From Grifola frondosa (lineage: Eukaryota; Basidiomycota; Agaricomycetes; Polyporales; Grifolaceae), in NCBI GenBank assembly GCA_001683735.1, contig LUGG01000017.1:62001-126000 (forward strand): a DNA stretch of 64,000 nt, given 5' to 3'. Of this stretch, positions 47,635 through 60,148 are shown one piece after another. A program made the translations under genes and the position numbers. The notes beneath the pieces were generated by a model. The model was not told the DNA's origin. It searched no databases and saw only the letters and a program-made list of their open reading frames with translations. Each line of letters opens with the position of its first letter. The first letter of the stretch is position 1.

Positions 47635-48785
47635 GACTAGTTGTTCGAAAGCTTCAGGTCTTTAGAGTGCACAACGTCTCGATCAGTGAGAAAGACAAGT
47701 TAAAAGGCCACATACTGGTAAACTGTGAACGTGGAAGAGACGGCGGTTGGGGAGAATTTTCTGAATTCATATACATGGAATACCTTCTAACTGTCATCAA
47801 AGGACGATTCTTGTGCCAAAAATCAGTTCCTTGACATAAAAGTGTCTTTTTGATTCCCACGTCGCATAGAAATACCTATCCTATACAGAAGTATGCAGGT
47901 TCCCTTACGCCACAAGAGGTCCATAGTCTTGAAAATACCGGCCTAGAAGGGGAGAACAACATCTAAGTGTGATATCAGAACAACGCCAAACAGTTCATGT
48001 GCACAGGTTTCGCCACACTGACTGCTATCAAGTGACAAGAACTTTCCTGAGCGCGGTGAAAATTTGGGACATACACTCTAGAGATATCAACATTTCACAT
48101 GAGTGATTGCCGTTCACAAACTAGAGGCGGGAATGATTTCGGTTACACGTACTTCATCATTCAGCGACCAATAGATCAGAACAATTGTGTACGCGTGGCA
48201 TCAAACACATGGCCGAAGCAACCGATACTCGACCGACCGGTCAGTTCATCAGATCAGAGTAAAGCCGCGGCCAGTAATCTTGCTGTATCGAGCATATACA
48301 GTCAATACCTTGCAAATTCAGCACCGAATGGTGCGCTTCCGAAAAGTCAACCGCTCACAAGTTGGTCAGCTAGACGATTAGGCCTTACGGTGGACCACGC
48401 TTGAGAAATTTTTAATTTCAGAGTTGGCTGTAGAAAGGACCCCGAGGACTTGCGTTTTGAGATACTTATTTGCGTTAAGAGATGGGGAGATTCAATCGCC
48501 GCCCGGAGAACGATCGGGCGCCTTTCATTTATATCCAGCGATTATCGATAGATCCTTCTCGTACAGTCAACTTCCCTCCAAAAAGGACCATGTCACGAAG
48601 AAATCTTCAGCAACACAAAATCAACATACTCGGACAGCCGATCAGAACGGCTGATACGCCTTGGTCGCATCAAGAACTTCAGCGCGCACGAGATTGAACA
48701 GAAATCTGTTGTATAAACTCCTGTCGTAAGCTTGTCTTACAACTTCGACTCGGGTTCTACCGTATGTGAGTGTTTGGACATCCAA
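47635..48785. other. intergenic, no gene recognised
   Basis: Contains the possible first exon of the O-methyltransferase (to about 47,780) and then A/T-balanced DNA with only short frames. A plus-strand 101-codon frame at 48,099 lacks any motif. Confidence 0.4.
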
Positions 48786-48899
48786 ATGTTATGCTTCTTT
48801 CACATATGGTTTCTTGCAATCTGCGCCTTCCAATCAGTAGATGCTGCAGGTACTCTCAGAGGCTGCGGTCATGATGTCCACACGACACGTAAGGTTTGA
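48786..48899 (+). CDS. small ORF with signal-peptide-like N-terminus (possible first exon)
   Basis: Thirty-seven codons: a hydrophobic start MLCFFHIWFLAICAFQSVDA, then AGTLRGCGHDVHTT. This looks like a secretion signal followed by a short mature part with one Cys and two His. A GTAAGG donor at 48,889 would let it continue in a further exon, but I could not find one. It may be a short secreted protein, a broken secreted enzyme or chance. Confidence 0.25.
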   Translation: MLCFFHIWFLAICAFQSVDAAGTLRGCGHDVHTTRKV

Positions 48900-49510
48900 C
48901 CGGACGATGCTCACGGTCATTGTCATTTACTCATGGCAACACATGGAACGGAATCTTACTAGTGTCTACTAGCCAGCCCTTCCGGAACGAGACACGCCCT
49001 TCATGGCCTGTCTAGATTCTAGCGCGAGCGACGGAGCTCTTTGGGGGGAAAGTATAGTCAATTCTTCAGGTGCGCACTTGAAGTACTATCATTTCCTCAT
49101 CGCTAGACACCACCCATAACTCGATTCCCCCCCATATTTCACCCAATTCTATCTCTACAGCTTAGATAGCTGGTATATATAGTGCACTATATTTCTATAC
49201 CTCTCAAAGTTGAAATCTTGGGAAAGGATCATTATTGACCTCGTATCTTCTTTTCGCTGTTGTCACGTTCGTCAGTCACCTCCTGAGCAAAACCATGGCG
49301 GAGTTTCATTTTCGTCTATGTAGTAGCCAGCCAGCACTCTGACGCAGGCAGAGCGACGTAACGAATGCTGAGCGGGCATTGGAATCGGCTGGTGTGACTG
49401 TCGAGGCAAGATGGGTGTCGAGCGACGAGGAAATGATAGTACAATCTACGCGTGGGTGTATTGTCGATGTTAACGCCGGCTACCCGATTTGGCACTGACT
49501 TACTCGGGAG
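48900..49510. other. intergenic, no gene recognised
   Basis: Searched for continuation of the signal-peptide ORF without success. TATATATAG near 49,174-49,182 precedes no clear ATG. Confidence 0.35.
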
Positions 49511-49516
49511 TATATA
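49511..49516 (+). promoter_or_regulatory. TATA box of rhodopsin-domain gene
   Basis: TATATA in GGGAGTATATAGTC, about 80 bases upstream of ATG 49,595. Confidence 0.45.
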
Positions 49517-49594
49517 GTCTCCACAGAAAAGCCCCCTCGTGATCTTCCAAATCGCTCCGAGTCATCAGCGTCCCAACTCTCACTGCGTATCAAT

Positions 49595-50921
49595 ATGCCG
49601 CCGACACTCATCCAATCTAGGAGTGAGTTCATTGCGAATGAGCATGCTACTACTTATCGATAATTTCATTTCCTCAGTCATTAATTTTACTCTTACGTCG
49701 ACCGGTATCTTAGCGACTCTTTTCCGACTCTTCGATAGGACTCGCAACAAGAAATTGTGGTGGGATGACGCCTGGGCTGCCTTCACCATGACGATGGCCA
49801 TGCTTTTTATGTCCGTTGCCGAGGTTCATTTTGAGGATCCTTGTTAGTATACCATACTTTGTTCATCATCAGACGCTCATCCCGCATGTAGCTGGCAAGA
49901 ATTCGAGAGCAGTATCGATTGCTATATACTATCTGTAAATTATTTTGGGTATTGTATCTGGCAATTGCTGAAACGTCTTTTTTTGCAGATGCGCCCAATG
50001 TTACTATCTCGTCACTTGGTATGCCCACATACTCGCATCCTCCAGACATGTTGATAGAGAGAGCATATGCAGGGGTGCCAGAATATCGATTTTGTTCACC
50101 GTCATCCGTATCACCGTCCCAGGCCTGCTCCGCCGCCTGCTGGTCATCTCGGCAATCATGTTTGGCGTAACATGGACCATTCTCTTTGCACAAGTCTTTT
50201 GGGTCTGTGAGTCTGAACCTGGTTGGAAAGATCTGCATCCGCCACAATGTGATCTCGGAAGGAATGTCGCCATTGCCCAAATCGTCGGTAAGCAAATGAC
50301 CTATTCTGCTCATAGTTCTTCTTTGACTTTGTGCGCTCCACAGTGGATGTCCTTAGCGATGCCATTCTCATCGCCGCACCCCTGCGTCTAGTATACGGGG
50401 TGACTCTGACAAGAGCACAAAGAATCCGCGTCACCGCAATTTTCTCCACTACAATCCTTACCACAGCGCTGTGCATGCACCACGCTTATTGGGTCGCCGT
50501 CAATGGAGTATTGATGGAAGACATGGCTGCGCTCATTCAAGTGCGTAGCTCCGTTCACACTACATCATGATACAATGCAAACCACCATATGTCGTAGACA
50601 TCTGTCGGCTTGATCGTGGTGAACCTGAGCGTCCTCGTCGCGGTGTTCTTCCGCATCTCGACTGATGACAAGAACCATCGACCGGCTCCTTTGGAAGTGC
50701 GGTCTATTCTAACATTCACGAATCCGGACCGGCGCGGAAGGAGCGGAGGCGAGACCTCCACATTTGTTACCACGGATATGGACACGAGAACGTACAACCC
50801 AACCATTCAACTGGAGACCTTCGATACTGGCATTGAATCGTCCAAGTACTTCCCGAAAGTCTTTGTTGGTACTTCCGAGGAACGCGTGGTGGATTTCAAA
50901 ACGCATTCGGTGGATGTGTGA
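49595..50921 (+). CDS. fungal integral membrane protein, rhodopsin-domain family
   Basis: Start at ATG 49,595 with a short first exon (MPPTLIQSR) and donor GTGAGT. Then INFTLTSTGILATLFRLFDR, KLWWDDAWAAFTMTMAMLF (D-D motif typical of this family), ARISILFTVIRITVPG, LLVISAIMFGVTWTILFAQVFWVCE with PPQCDLGRNVAIAQIVVDVLSDAILIAAPLRL, TAIFSTTILTTALCMHH and VGLIVVNLSVLVAVFF (each shown only in part). This is the seven-helix rhodopsin_dom_fungal pattern with a hydrophilic C-terminal tail (TDKK-like to KTHSVDV). One G seems missing at the G4 run 50,072-50,075 beside an intron acceptor. These proteins are not opsins in a strict sense; some act as sensors, and their ligands are mostly unknown. Confidence 0.8.
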
Positions 50922-52184
50922 GCGCATGCTGAACCGAATCTAGCGCTTCTATGTTTATCTACATGTCCATACCTTGTATCTGCAACGAGAGGAGATGGGG
51001 TGTACTGGCACGGCGTATGTGTGTATGTATTGAGGCTTCAAATAAATTATTGCTATGATGAATCCAACTCCTTCGGAAGTACTTTGAAATGCTATGTTGC
51101 GGTGCTGAACATAGAAATGACAGTGAGAATATTTGCGAATTTATGAATTTGCATTCTTCCGCCAGACCGATTCGAACACTCACACAAAATATCACTTGCA
51201 ACATGGAGTAAGTATGGTACAGACCAGTTGTTGACCCAGGCCCAGGCTTCTCCTTGAACGCCACTCAATACAGATAAATGTCGGTAGCCAATACGCTGTA
51301 TATCACTGTATGAAGAACTACGCTAATCGGAGGTAGTAGTAGAACTACTTAATCTGGCACCGTTGCAACGACCTGAGATGGGCGTGCCGTGCCAGTCGAC
51401 TGGACACATGTGACGGCACATTCGAAAGGCTACCATCTTCACATCAAGAATCGGTAGGGCCGCACAAGCACAGCAGAGGCTGCTACCAACGTAGCACGGT
51501 AATTTTTACTACTACGAGACATAAATTTGGGTGACAGCCTGAGATGTGAGACCACCAAGGTAAGTAGCGGGGATGTCATTTTCCCCGTTCTGCAAACAGC
51601 TCTCAAAACTCGGCGATCTCCGAGGGTCATACCGTAGACCCGTGAGGCAGAGTTCTGAACTTCTCTCCGCCAGTGCCTCAGGTGAGAATTAGTGCAAATG
51701 ACAGTTATTGAGGTCACGCGTCACACATGCAGTTGAGAATATTCGCCTGCGGTTGTCGCGGGGATCTCAGATACTTATTATCAGCGCTCGGCAAATGCTT
51801 TCCCCCCTATAACGTTGATGACGGTTTCGACTTATTAATGTGAGGTTTTTCACCGATTATCGATCATCCGCGAGGCTCACAGCCCCGCGATCGAAGAATT
51901 TTTAGACCCTTTAGCGTGTGATCGCATTGATGAATTCCAAATCTGATTTGGGGCGACAGATGCGCCGTCGACTTCTGCCTTTCAATCAGCGGATGGGCCA
52001 GCCTCCTAACTCACACGCTCCAAGTTCATTGGCCTTGGAATTTTCGCACCGAAAGCTTCTTGACACTGCGCGTTCTGCGGCATAACGCAACGAGGCTATG
52101 GCATGCAGCTTCGCATGATATCTATCATCCGTGGTGTACGGCCCAAAATCTGTAAAGGGCATAGGGTACTTGCAATCCGGGGAG
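50922..52184. other. intergenic, no gene recognised
   Basis: Minus-strand frames (51,264-50,959; 51,717-51,439) have no recognisable motif. Likely spacer between the membrane-protein and hydrolase genes. Confidence 0.4.
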
Positions 52185-52190
52185 TATAAA
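52185..52190 (+). promoter_or_regulatory. TATA box of alpha/beta hydrolase gene
   Basis: Canonical TATAAA in GGGGAGTATAAATCC, about 105 bases before ATG 52,295. Confidence 0.6.
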
Positions 52191-52294
52191 TCCAATTCAG
52201 ACGCTGAGAGCTGACGTCCGCAGTCCTTTCCCTACGGACCCAGCAGTCCAGTCGTGCAAAGCAACCCAGTCGTGTAACGCTTCCCTATATCACT

Positions 52295-53398
52295 ATGTCC
52301 CCAACGCCTTCCGTCAAGATCGTAAAGTCCTCAGATGGCACACCCATTTACGCAGAGGCTATCGGAAACCCTGCAAATCCTAGTGTCGTCCTTGTTCACG
52401 GCATGACACTCAGTGCTGCCACCTTCGACCTCTTGTTCAATGATCAGCGTCTGGTTGACCAGCTCTATCTGGTGAATATCTGACCTATCTATTTCCAGAG
52501 AATTCTGCTGACAGTACATCAGGTACGATACGATCTCCGTGGTCACGGGCGCAGTGGAAAGCCCACCAACATAGAGAACTATGCATCGGCGCTCTTTGCA
52601 GACGATTTCGCCGCCGTCGCTCGCGAATTCAATCTGACCAAACCTGTCCAGGTGGGCTGGTGCGTGTCATCTTCAAAAATTGTACATAGTCCCTGCTTGA
52701 CGCTCTCTGTGCCACTGTCTTTAGGAGCTATGGAGGTACGCCAATCATGGCTGAGCAACAAAATCTCGCTGACCTGCTTTCGATGTTCGTCCTGAGCAGC
52801 CACGATCGCCACTGATATCTGTGCGAACATCGATCCCATCCCCATCTCTGGAGTCGTCTACCTCGGCGCACTGCCGTACATCAGTAACCCCATGCCAAAC
52901 GTCGGCACACCCCTCATCAGCAGTTTCTTGCCAGGGCTCTGCTCGACAGACAACGTTGCGCTCTCCTTGCGCACCAAGATAGACTTTGTTGACTCCCTCT
53001 TCGTCGATCCGGAGAGTGTTCCGTTGACGTTCAAGTCGGCCTGGATCGGACAGAGTGTCTTCCAGCCTCCGGAAATCACCATGTTGGTGCTCTCCCGCCC
53101 TCAGGATCCAACCAAGTTCCTCGAAGCGGGGAAGAAGGGTCTACCCATGCTCGTGCTGAACGGCACAGATGACAAGCAGGTGGTTGGCGAGCTTGTGGCG
53201 AAGGAAATGAAACCGCACTTCCCGGACATGGAGGTGAAGTTCGTGAAAGGTGGTAGTCACGCGCTGTTCTACGATTTTCCGGACGAGTTCGCGGAGGCGC
53301 TGCTTGCGTTTGTACATCGTGTGGTGGTAGGTCGCTCACCTGTCAGCGCTCGTCGTGCTAAACTTTAATGATGTCGATGATTTCAGAAGAACGCGTAA
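52295..53398 (+). CDS. alpha/beta hydrolase (small esterase/haloperoxidase-like), intact
   Basis: Start at ATG 52,295 (MSPTPSVKIVKSSDGTPIYA). Five introns join without any frame problem. Motifs: VVLVHGMTLSAATF (oxyanion hole HG), YDLRGHGRSGKP, the elbow GWSYGAT (G-x-S-x-G) formed across two introns at about 52,660-52,800, SGVVYLGALPY, MLVLNGTDDKQV (catalytic Asp) and GGSHALFYDFPDEF (catalytic His). A last exon of four codons ends at TAA 53,396. The length, about 280 residues, is normal for the family. Likely a cytosolic esterase, lactonase or thioesterase. Related folds include cofactor-free haloperoxidases, but the sequence does not prove that. It closes the cluster. Confidence 0.85.
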
Positions 53399-55429
53399 GT
53401 GTACTCACTTACGAGGTTATTCTGTTTCGTGTTGAAGAGAGAATGTATCAGGGATATGGTACGGAGAAGGAACGTCTTTGGGAATAGTCGTATCTCAACC
53501 TGGCTGCAATCCGTGTATAAATGTGGTTCTCGCAAAAGCACTTAAATTTATTCAAATTCGCGCAATCACGTGATCATGCTAAGTCTTCTAGTATTAATGA
53601 TGAACTTTCAACTCGGATAACTTCATCCATGTACATTGTCCTAAAAATCAAAGAGTAAATGGAAGTGTTTCACACATTCGTTGTAACACTGACGACCTTT
53701 CTATTCCTTAATGATGGCGCTATCCGACAACCGTCGATATGACGGCTTGGTAACATATTTATTCGAATTTTTACAAGCAGATCTGCAACAAGTGTGATGC
53801 AGTATCACACCGTCAACCACCCGTATTTTGGCAAGAGTGCATATTGTAAGATACGGTCAAAGTCCTGCCTTTGTGAACTCTGATGCTCGAATTCTTCAAT
53901 TTTGTAGGAGGACGGGACGAAACAATGGTATGCGCAAAATTTATACTCAACGAAAATGTGAGCTTCGCATGTGACTTCTTATTGTTGACATTGATATGCA
54001 GAAAATGCAAAAAAATCGGAGATAGCTATGGAAATTGGTGAGGAAATTCTTCGCGAATGCAATGAGAACAGGAGACCATATCCCGCCGCCCATGTGAGTA
54101 TCCCCAATTATGCAATATGTTGGTGCATGTGAACTAGCAACTATTCATATAGACAGTTGTCAGGTCTACCATACATCAGATGCAGCACGGCGCTCGCTGT
54201 CTTGGTCAACGTTCAGATAACGTCCGATGAGCGCTATGGATGAAATCGATCGCTAGTCACGACTTGTGGTACGACATGTCTTCGAATTACGATGCGTCCA
54301 ACACATTGCATCGCTTCAAAATGACAGACGTAAAACGGTTAAAATTCCTCACAACAGAGGCGTTTGGTCATTCTACTTGGCCTGTGACTTCAGCTTCAAT
54401 GATAAGACTGCACGTCTCGATGCAAATAGACTTTCGATGATGTGACTAACACACTCCGGGCGTTGAGGTAGCTCAGGAACTACTGGTGCGCACCTCTATC
54501 CAATTCCTCAGAGAAATTGCCACAGTTTGATGTTATTGTTGTTCTTTGAGCAACCTGGTCTTGCAGCGAATTCATTCTGCGATTGAGTTTTGGACAGTGT
54601 GGGATTTAGTTTCTCCTACCATTTTTCGACATGACGTGCCAACCCAATTCGGTCTCTTATTTGGTATAGCGCATTGCTTCTGTCTTGGGAGGATCATGTT
54701 TACGAAGTCTTCGGATGACTACTGGGAAACGGGAGGCAACCTTGCTGTCAGTCCGAGCTGGGAGACCCGAATTATTACATGCACACGGGCACGGTTCTTC
54801 GTCACTTTATGCTTATATATTTGCAAGCTATAACGAAAGGCCAATAGTTAAGGTCCAGCCTGCCATGACGGTAACTTTCCATCATGTTTCATACGAGATA
54901 TTAATATCCACAGAGCCCGGACGGTTCTCCTATGAAGTGCGTGCTGTATGCAGAAACCACAAAGCATGTTCTGCATTAGATTGCTCACGAAGGTGTAGTT
55001 CATTTGCTGCGCTACCATTCTCCGGGTGATTGATTCTGTCAGGTATGCCTGGCACGCAACGCCGTCCAGTCTTCCGAACAAACTTGACGGTCTGGATTCA
55101 GTATTCAAAATATGAGAAAACAGCGTTGACTGCGCTCACGAGGGGGACAACGATGAAACGCCATCGGTTGCTCACTTGGGTAGAAGGTAAGATAATGTTA
55201 TATGACTTACGAATCCATACACGTCGAACATAGAAGCTGTGACAGCAAAAATGAGGTGAGGGAAAACGGATAAGTGTAAGCATACCTATGCACGACCTAT
55301 GCACGATCAGTTGAATTAAAACCTAAAACTGTTAATGAAGCACAATGAACGACAGTAAAACTCGACTTACACCTGTTGGAATGATGGGCTAGTAAAAATC
55401 ACGATAAGTGGGCTCTATATCCCACGGGA
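53399..55429. other. region without a recognised gene
   Basis: Coding-like scraps on the plus strand near 54,015-54,430 and 54,550-54,830 (for example GDPNYYMHTGTVLRHF) shift frame often and match no family I can name. Could be a decayed gene. Confidence 0.35.
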
Positions 55430-55920
55430 TTTACTCACTCCTGCGTTCCTGAGAGCCGTATTCTGCATTAGTGCCGTCATCAAACTGTAATACAGTCAAG
55501 CCACTCACCGATATATTTTCGCCAAAAATCCCACGTCGGCGAAGTGGAGAATCAAGTACACGTAGACGAATTGTATACAGAAGGCTGTGGGAACTGTTTC
55601 TATAATCCCACCGAAACAGTCAATACGGGTGCAAATTGCTATAACATGAATCACCAAACCAGGAAGACCTGTGTCAGAACCAATTCGGTGAGACAATCGC
55701 GTGAAGGGGACATCACAGTAGTTCTCGACGAACCATGGCTCTCAAGAAAAGCGGATCGTCGGCGTAAGTCTGCACATACATAAACGTCTGCAGAGTGGTA
55801 ATCCCGTAGAGACTAGGTCAAGTTCAGTAATGCGCAGTAACGGTTATATAGCGATGCTAACATGCAGGCCAAGCAGACTCCGATCAAAACAGTCCCCATG
55901 AGCTCTTCAACCTGCGCCAT
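55430..55920 (-). pseudogene. DUF6534 membrane-protein remnant with internal deletion
   Basis: The N-terminal helix MAQVEELMGTVLIGVCLACM (55,920 down) and the next exon YGITTLQTFMYVQTYADDP match the start of DUF6534 proteins. The very next coding sequence, from 55,700 down, is already the C-terminal part: RIGSDTGLPGLVIHVIAICT, then YLILHFADVGFLAKIYR and SLMTALMQNTALRN. The central helices, about 120 residues, are missing, and the two parts are in different frames. This is a decayed relative of the gene at 60,149-62,160. DUF6534 proteins are basidiomycete membrane proteins of unknown role. Confidence 0.6.
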
Positions 55921-57387
55921 CGTAATATCGAACCGTGCAAACAATACGAGGGAGGAGAACACATGGGATAGCGCAGCTGATATCTTCCTGTATGGCGCTC
56001 AACGGGAAGTACTCATCTGATTGCGAGGTGTCAGCTTGAGAAAGCCTCCTGCAGGATACCTCCGTACTCTACGTCCTTTCAGGGCTGCGATGAGGTATGA
56101 AAGAGATTGTGTGGGATTCCTCCTATATTGGATGATGTGTTCAGTCAGGAGGGTATGTGCCGCGGACGTCGGAATAAGCCTGCCTGCGACTGCGAAGCTT
56201 GAGGTATGATACAAAATACCAGCCCTGAGATATCATGAAGATTTGACCCCTGGATATGAGGCGTCGATCTGTCGATCTGTCAATATCGAAGAAGTTCGGA
56301 GTCAATAAAAGCGGTCAGTAGGTACACACAGACCACTTCAAGTTCCTTCATAACCGACCGTAAGCCGCAGACTAACCACGGCACCTCCTCGATATCAGCT
56401 AACAACAGACATAATAACAGCTTCGACAGGGATATCAGCACGTATGTTCCGATTGGCTTCGATCTACCAGCTCGAAGTAAGCTAAACTCTAACCAATCCG
56501 CGAACTATGCAACCATAAATGAGACTACTTGAATTCATCGACTTACTCGAGGATTAATAGCGCATATTTGTCGATACTATGAGAATTACAAGAGAGGATG
56601 AACATTAGCGACAGGAAGATTCCTGACATAAGCAGCGATATATCCATCACATAGTTGAGGGTGCTTGTCAACCGTGAAGTCAACGACGCCGTATAAAAGT
56701 AATTGCATCACTAACTATCAAAAGTAATCAGCTTTCTAGACTTGGTTGATGGTTTAAAGACAGTACCTGGCAGAGACGACGATGGTGACTTGTCACCGCA
56801 CCGAAGACGGGTCATAGACTTACTCGCGACCACGTGACCACGACGCGACGGTGCTAGTGACGAATTCTGAAGTTTCATTTCATCCTTCTTTGCTTCACGC
56901 TATTGACTGCTAACGTGAGTTTAGTGCTTATGACGCATTAAAGCGCACTCGCAGAGGCAGTTCATCGCGATGCTGCTAATGTGGAGTACACAGGAAGAGG
57001 AGGTTCGTATTCCCGTCTATGTTCCGACTGCAGACCGCCATTCACGTGCGTCTGGCTACTATACGTGGCCTCGGAAGCGGCAGAATCAACTGCTGTTACT
57101 TTATCCATTGACATAAGTTTCTGTTCTGGTGCTAATGCGGTTGTGTAGCGATGGACGTTGACTGCTCTATGGAGGCATCGGAGAGACGTAGAAAGACGGA
57201 GTATTCGGCCGTGAATATAAACGAAGGGCCAGTAGACATGCAGATGACCAAATGAGGATTTTTTCAGGATCTTCATCCATGGGCGAGGTGGTCGAGTTTT
57301 TGCAAGCAGAAAGTATTTGGGCGTCTGTAGATGCCTGCTTACATAATGCATCGAACTTACGGCGACCATGATCATCCATAATATTGG
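55921..57387. other. region without a recognised gene; membrane-segment-like scraps on minus strand
   Basis: Near 56,700-56,540 the minus strand reads SLLMSGIFLSLMFILSC, a possible helix, and near 56,470-56,420 another hydrophobic run, but no complete gene can be built. Minus-strand frames at 57,412-56,962 show no motif. Confidence 0.3.
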
Positions 57388-57863
57388 CGGCGAACAAAGA
57401 CAAAAGTGACATCCCCCGCTATTTAACGTTTAATCTTCGTGCCCGAATTGGTGTCCACGGGGCGGGAACGAGCGCCATTATCGTATTCATGAGAGAGCGC
57501 TGCGTCTCCCTCCGGTCCGCGCACTCCTTGCCCTCGCCAATGTCTGACAGCGCAGTCACACATGTACGTCCGTGTCGTGCCGCGCCTGCGGGTGGTTCGC
57601 TAACGCGCTCGTGGAAAGTAGGGCGACGGTGTGCGGAGAGCGGTTTACGCTCCACGCGGGGGATCTGGAACTTGAACTCCATCGTCAGCGTCGTTGTCGC
57701 ATACCACCTGCACGAAATATTCAGATCGACTGCATGTGGACGGTTTGCGCGGGAACGTACCTCCGTGACGGACGAGCCCATGGACCTGATGAGCCCCGGC
57801 TCTGCTTGCCCAGAACTGGGTGTCGGGGACCGACGCGGATTTGCACGGTTGCATGAGCGTGCG
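57388..57863. repeat. GC-rich duplicated unit, copy 1
   Basis: From GCGAACAAAGACAAAAGTGACA to TGAGCGTGCGGC this matches 63,487-64,000 with scattered substitutions and one gap of about 35 bases near the left end. A core of about 95 bases (57,656-57,750) is identical in both. Confidence 0.85.
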
Positions 57864-58263
57864 GCGCGCCTTCGGATGCGCGCGGCGCGAGGGTAAGGAC
57901 GCATATCAGGCGGGTGCGACGGCACGAGCATGCCGAACATCATGTGTGTCGTGACCATTGTCATGTCGTACGAGAGGCGGCGTGCCGTCCAAAGCACAGG
58001 GTAGTACGCGGGACATTCACGTTGTGGACAAGGTCCGTGTGGAGGTTGGGGAAGTCGCAGCCAATTTTGAGTACGCGGATATGGACGTGCAGCGTTGCGC
58101 GCTGCGGGGCGCAGAGGAAGCATACGGTGAGGTGGATGGGGTCGGGCGCTTCGAGTCCGACTGGTGCTGGATGGCCCAGTACACTGTCGTAGGCAGAGAT
58201 TCTTTTGCTGGACCCCACCATTACAAACGACGCCGTCGACGCCGTCCCCGAGGGGGCACGTGA
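57864..58263 (+). other. GC-rich open stretch following the duplicated unit
   Basis: The plus-strand frame 57,958-58,260 reads like coding sequence (VEVGEVAANFEYADMDVQ, EVDGVGRFESDWCWMAQY), but no family is recognised, and the other frames and strand are open too. It may be the 3' part of a gene whose first part lies in the duplicated unit. Confidence 0.3.
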
Positions 58264-60148
58264 ACTCACGGCTCTCCTCTCGCTGTTCTTCGCCTTCATT
58301 CCGGATTCATTCCGCACCTTCCTACCTTAGCCTACAGGACACTGTCGGGCGGAAGGCAGCAAAGGCCATACCGACCCTGGACTATGAGCTGAGCACGACC
58401 ACCATCGACTCAGCCACTAAGGACGCACCTGCTTCCGACGGCCAGCCACCCCTGAGCGCGCCATTCCCGTTCACCTTTACTCATGCTCATTTGTGGAATT
58501 CTATAGCTGGATTACTGCTTTGGCGCGGCGAACTCAGCTCTATCTCATATTCACAATGCGCTCTCACTGAATCGCCCATTCTGCGAGCATAGATAGTCCT
58601 CAACTCGTGTTCCTGTGCTTACAAGCGGCGGTGTGGTGGGCATCGCGGAGGGTGCATTTGAGGCTGGCCCTGGTGAGATTCATCATTCTCGATTATATTT
58701 GAATGATCTCGGAGGTATATATCCTGTATACGGCTATGTACTGAACATATCAGCCGCAGAAAAGATGACTCCGTGATGCAAGAAAACTGTGCCTTGCTCG
58801 AGACGCTGACAAGACAGCGCAATTGTCAAAGATCCCACCGCTTTTGTGTCTCCGACATCACGAAATATCTCCCCTCCATCAGGACGCCCAGAAACCTGCT
58901 TCGTGCTTCACGCATAGATGTGTTCTGTTGAGATACGCGCACACGCAGTTGATGCTGATACAGATGCGCAGCCCTCCACGTTGCGCACACCTTTCAAATT
59001 CGATAGATCTTTCGTAGGTGTCGCCGTATGTGTCTCTGTCCGTGCGCCAGTTCTCAGTGGATATTGACAGAAATAGTATCATCCAGAAGTTTGAGCGTTG
59101 TGACGGTGAGTTACGTTCTTCGAAGAACATGCATCTTTGTAAGTAGCTTCCAAAATTGGAGTCGGCTGCTAAGAATACCTGTCCAGAAATGGCATGAACA
59201 GGGCTGTGGACGCTGTGTGTTATCCATCTCTCGTTATTCGGCGAACGGCAATCTATCACCCGAAAGACGTGTGCGAGGCTTTCCAAGGGCTAAGCGGGCT
59301 TGAACTTACCTCTTATAGCCCAACTTGACAGCCTCATTAACAATGAACCGTATAGTCAACATACATTTTTGACCGTCGTGCAGCTGCACTGCCATGCTCA
59401 GTTTTAGGTCAGACCGTAGGTTTGATCAAGTACCGGACTGTAGACCAGGTCGCACAGACTTGAATGGACTTGATACGTTCCTGTTCAAAACCCGCACCCT
59501 TGGGCTCACATATTGGTGTGGGGCTTGTGTCTGCGACCTTGAAGGTATTGTGTGTCACATATATCATACCTTCTCTCCGCACGGATATTCTCGTGCTGAT
59601 GAAATATCATTGTTTGGCAACTCATAGCCAGTAGCATGCTAGTAGTCGCAAGATATCAACATCTCCCCGGGAACTGTTCACGAATGCCATATACGAGCAA
59701 TTCGAGGTGCGAAAAGGCCCTTCAATATAGCGAATCAGCAGCCCATGCAACACTTGAAAAAAAAAAATCACTGGCGGTAGTAAGTACACCCGTAAGAATT
59801 GATATCATTGCATGTGTTCCTTGCTGATTCCATTGACACTAATTCAGCATTCTCGAGGAACTGGTCCGCCTATACGAAGAGCAACGCCTCGAGAGGCCCT
59901 ACGTCGTCACTATCCTTCACTTCTCGACTTCTGCTTTATGCACACCAACGTTCAGGCCTAGACAGGTTCTTGATTTTTCTCACTGGCATATTTCTAACGC
60001 TTGTAGGCATCTTAGATGGCTTCTAGTATGATGAACGCCGTAGCTTCGCTTTGATGGCGCCCGGTATCGAGTGCACATAAGAATTCAGTTCTTCGCTCGT
60101 ACTAGATGTGACTTCCCTCCCACAAACCCCACCCAGCAGTCGTTCGCA
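58264..60148. other. no gene recognised
   Basis: Short frames on both strands. TCTCGTTATTCGGCGAACGG near 59,229 resembles TTTCGTTATCTGGCGAATGG near 63,212, with GAAAGACG following in both, a weak sign that the 63 kb duplication includes more than the GC-rich unit. Confidence 0.3.

Noticed and set aside
48690..48715. Similarity of ACAGAAATCTGTTG to the tRNA-Met-like element near 40,012
   Set aside because: Only a short palindromic match without A or B boxes; most likely coincidence.
52295..53398. Calling the intact hydrolase a haloperoxidase partner of the halogenase
   Set aside because: The Ser-Asp-His triad is shared by esterases, lactonases and cofactor-free haloperoxidases, and sequence alone does not separate them.
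54230..54830. Possible cytochrome P450 or other enzyme remnant
   Set aside because: Neither the heme-binding Cys motif nor the E-x-x-R helix could be found; the reading frames break too often to support a family.
57419..58123. 234-codon minus-strand frame as a gene
   Set aside because: All strands are open in this GC-rich stretch and no motif favours this frame; the part shared with 63.5 kb does not single out one frame.
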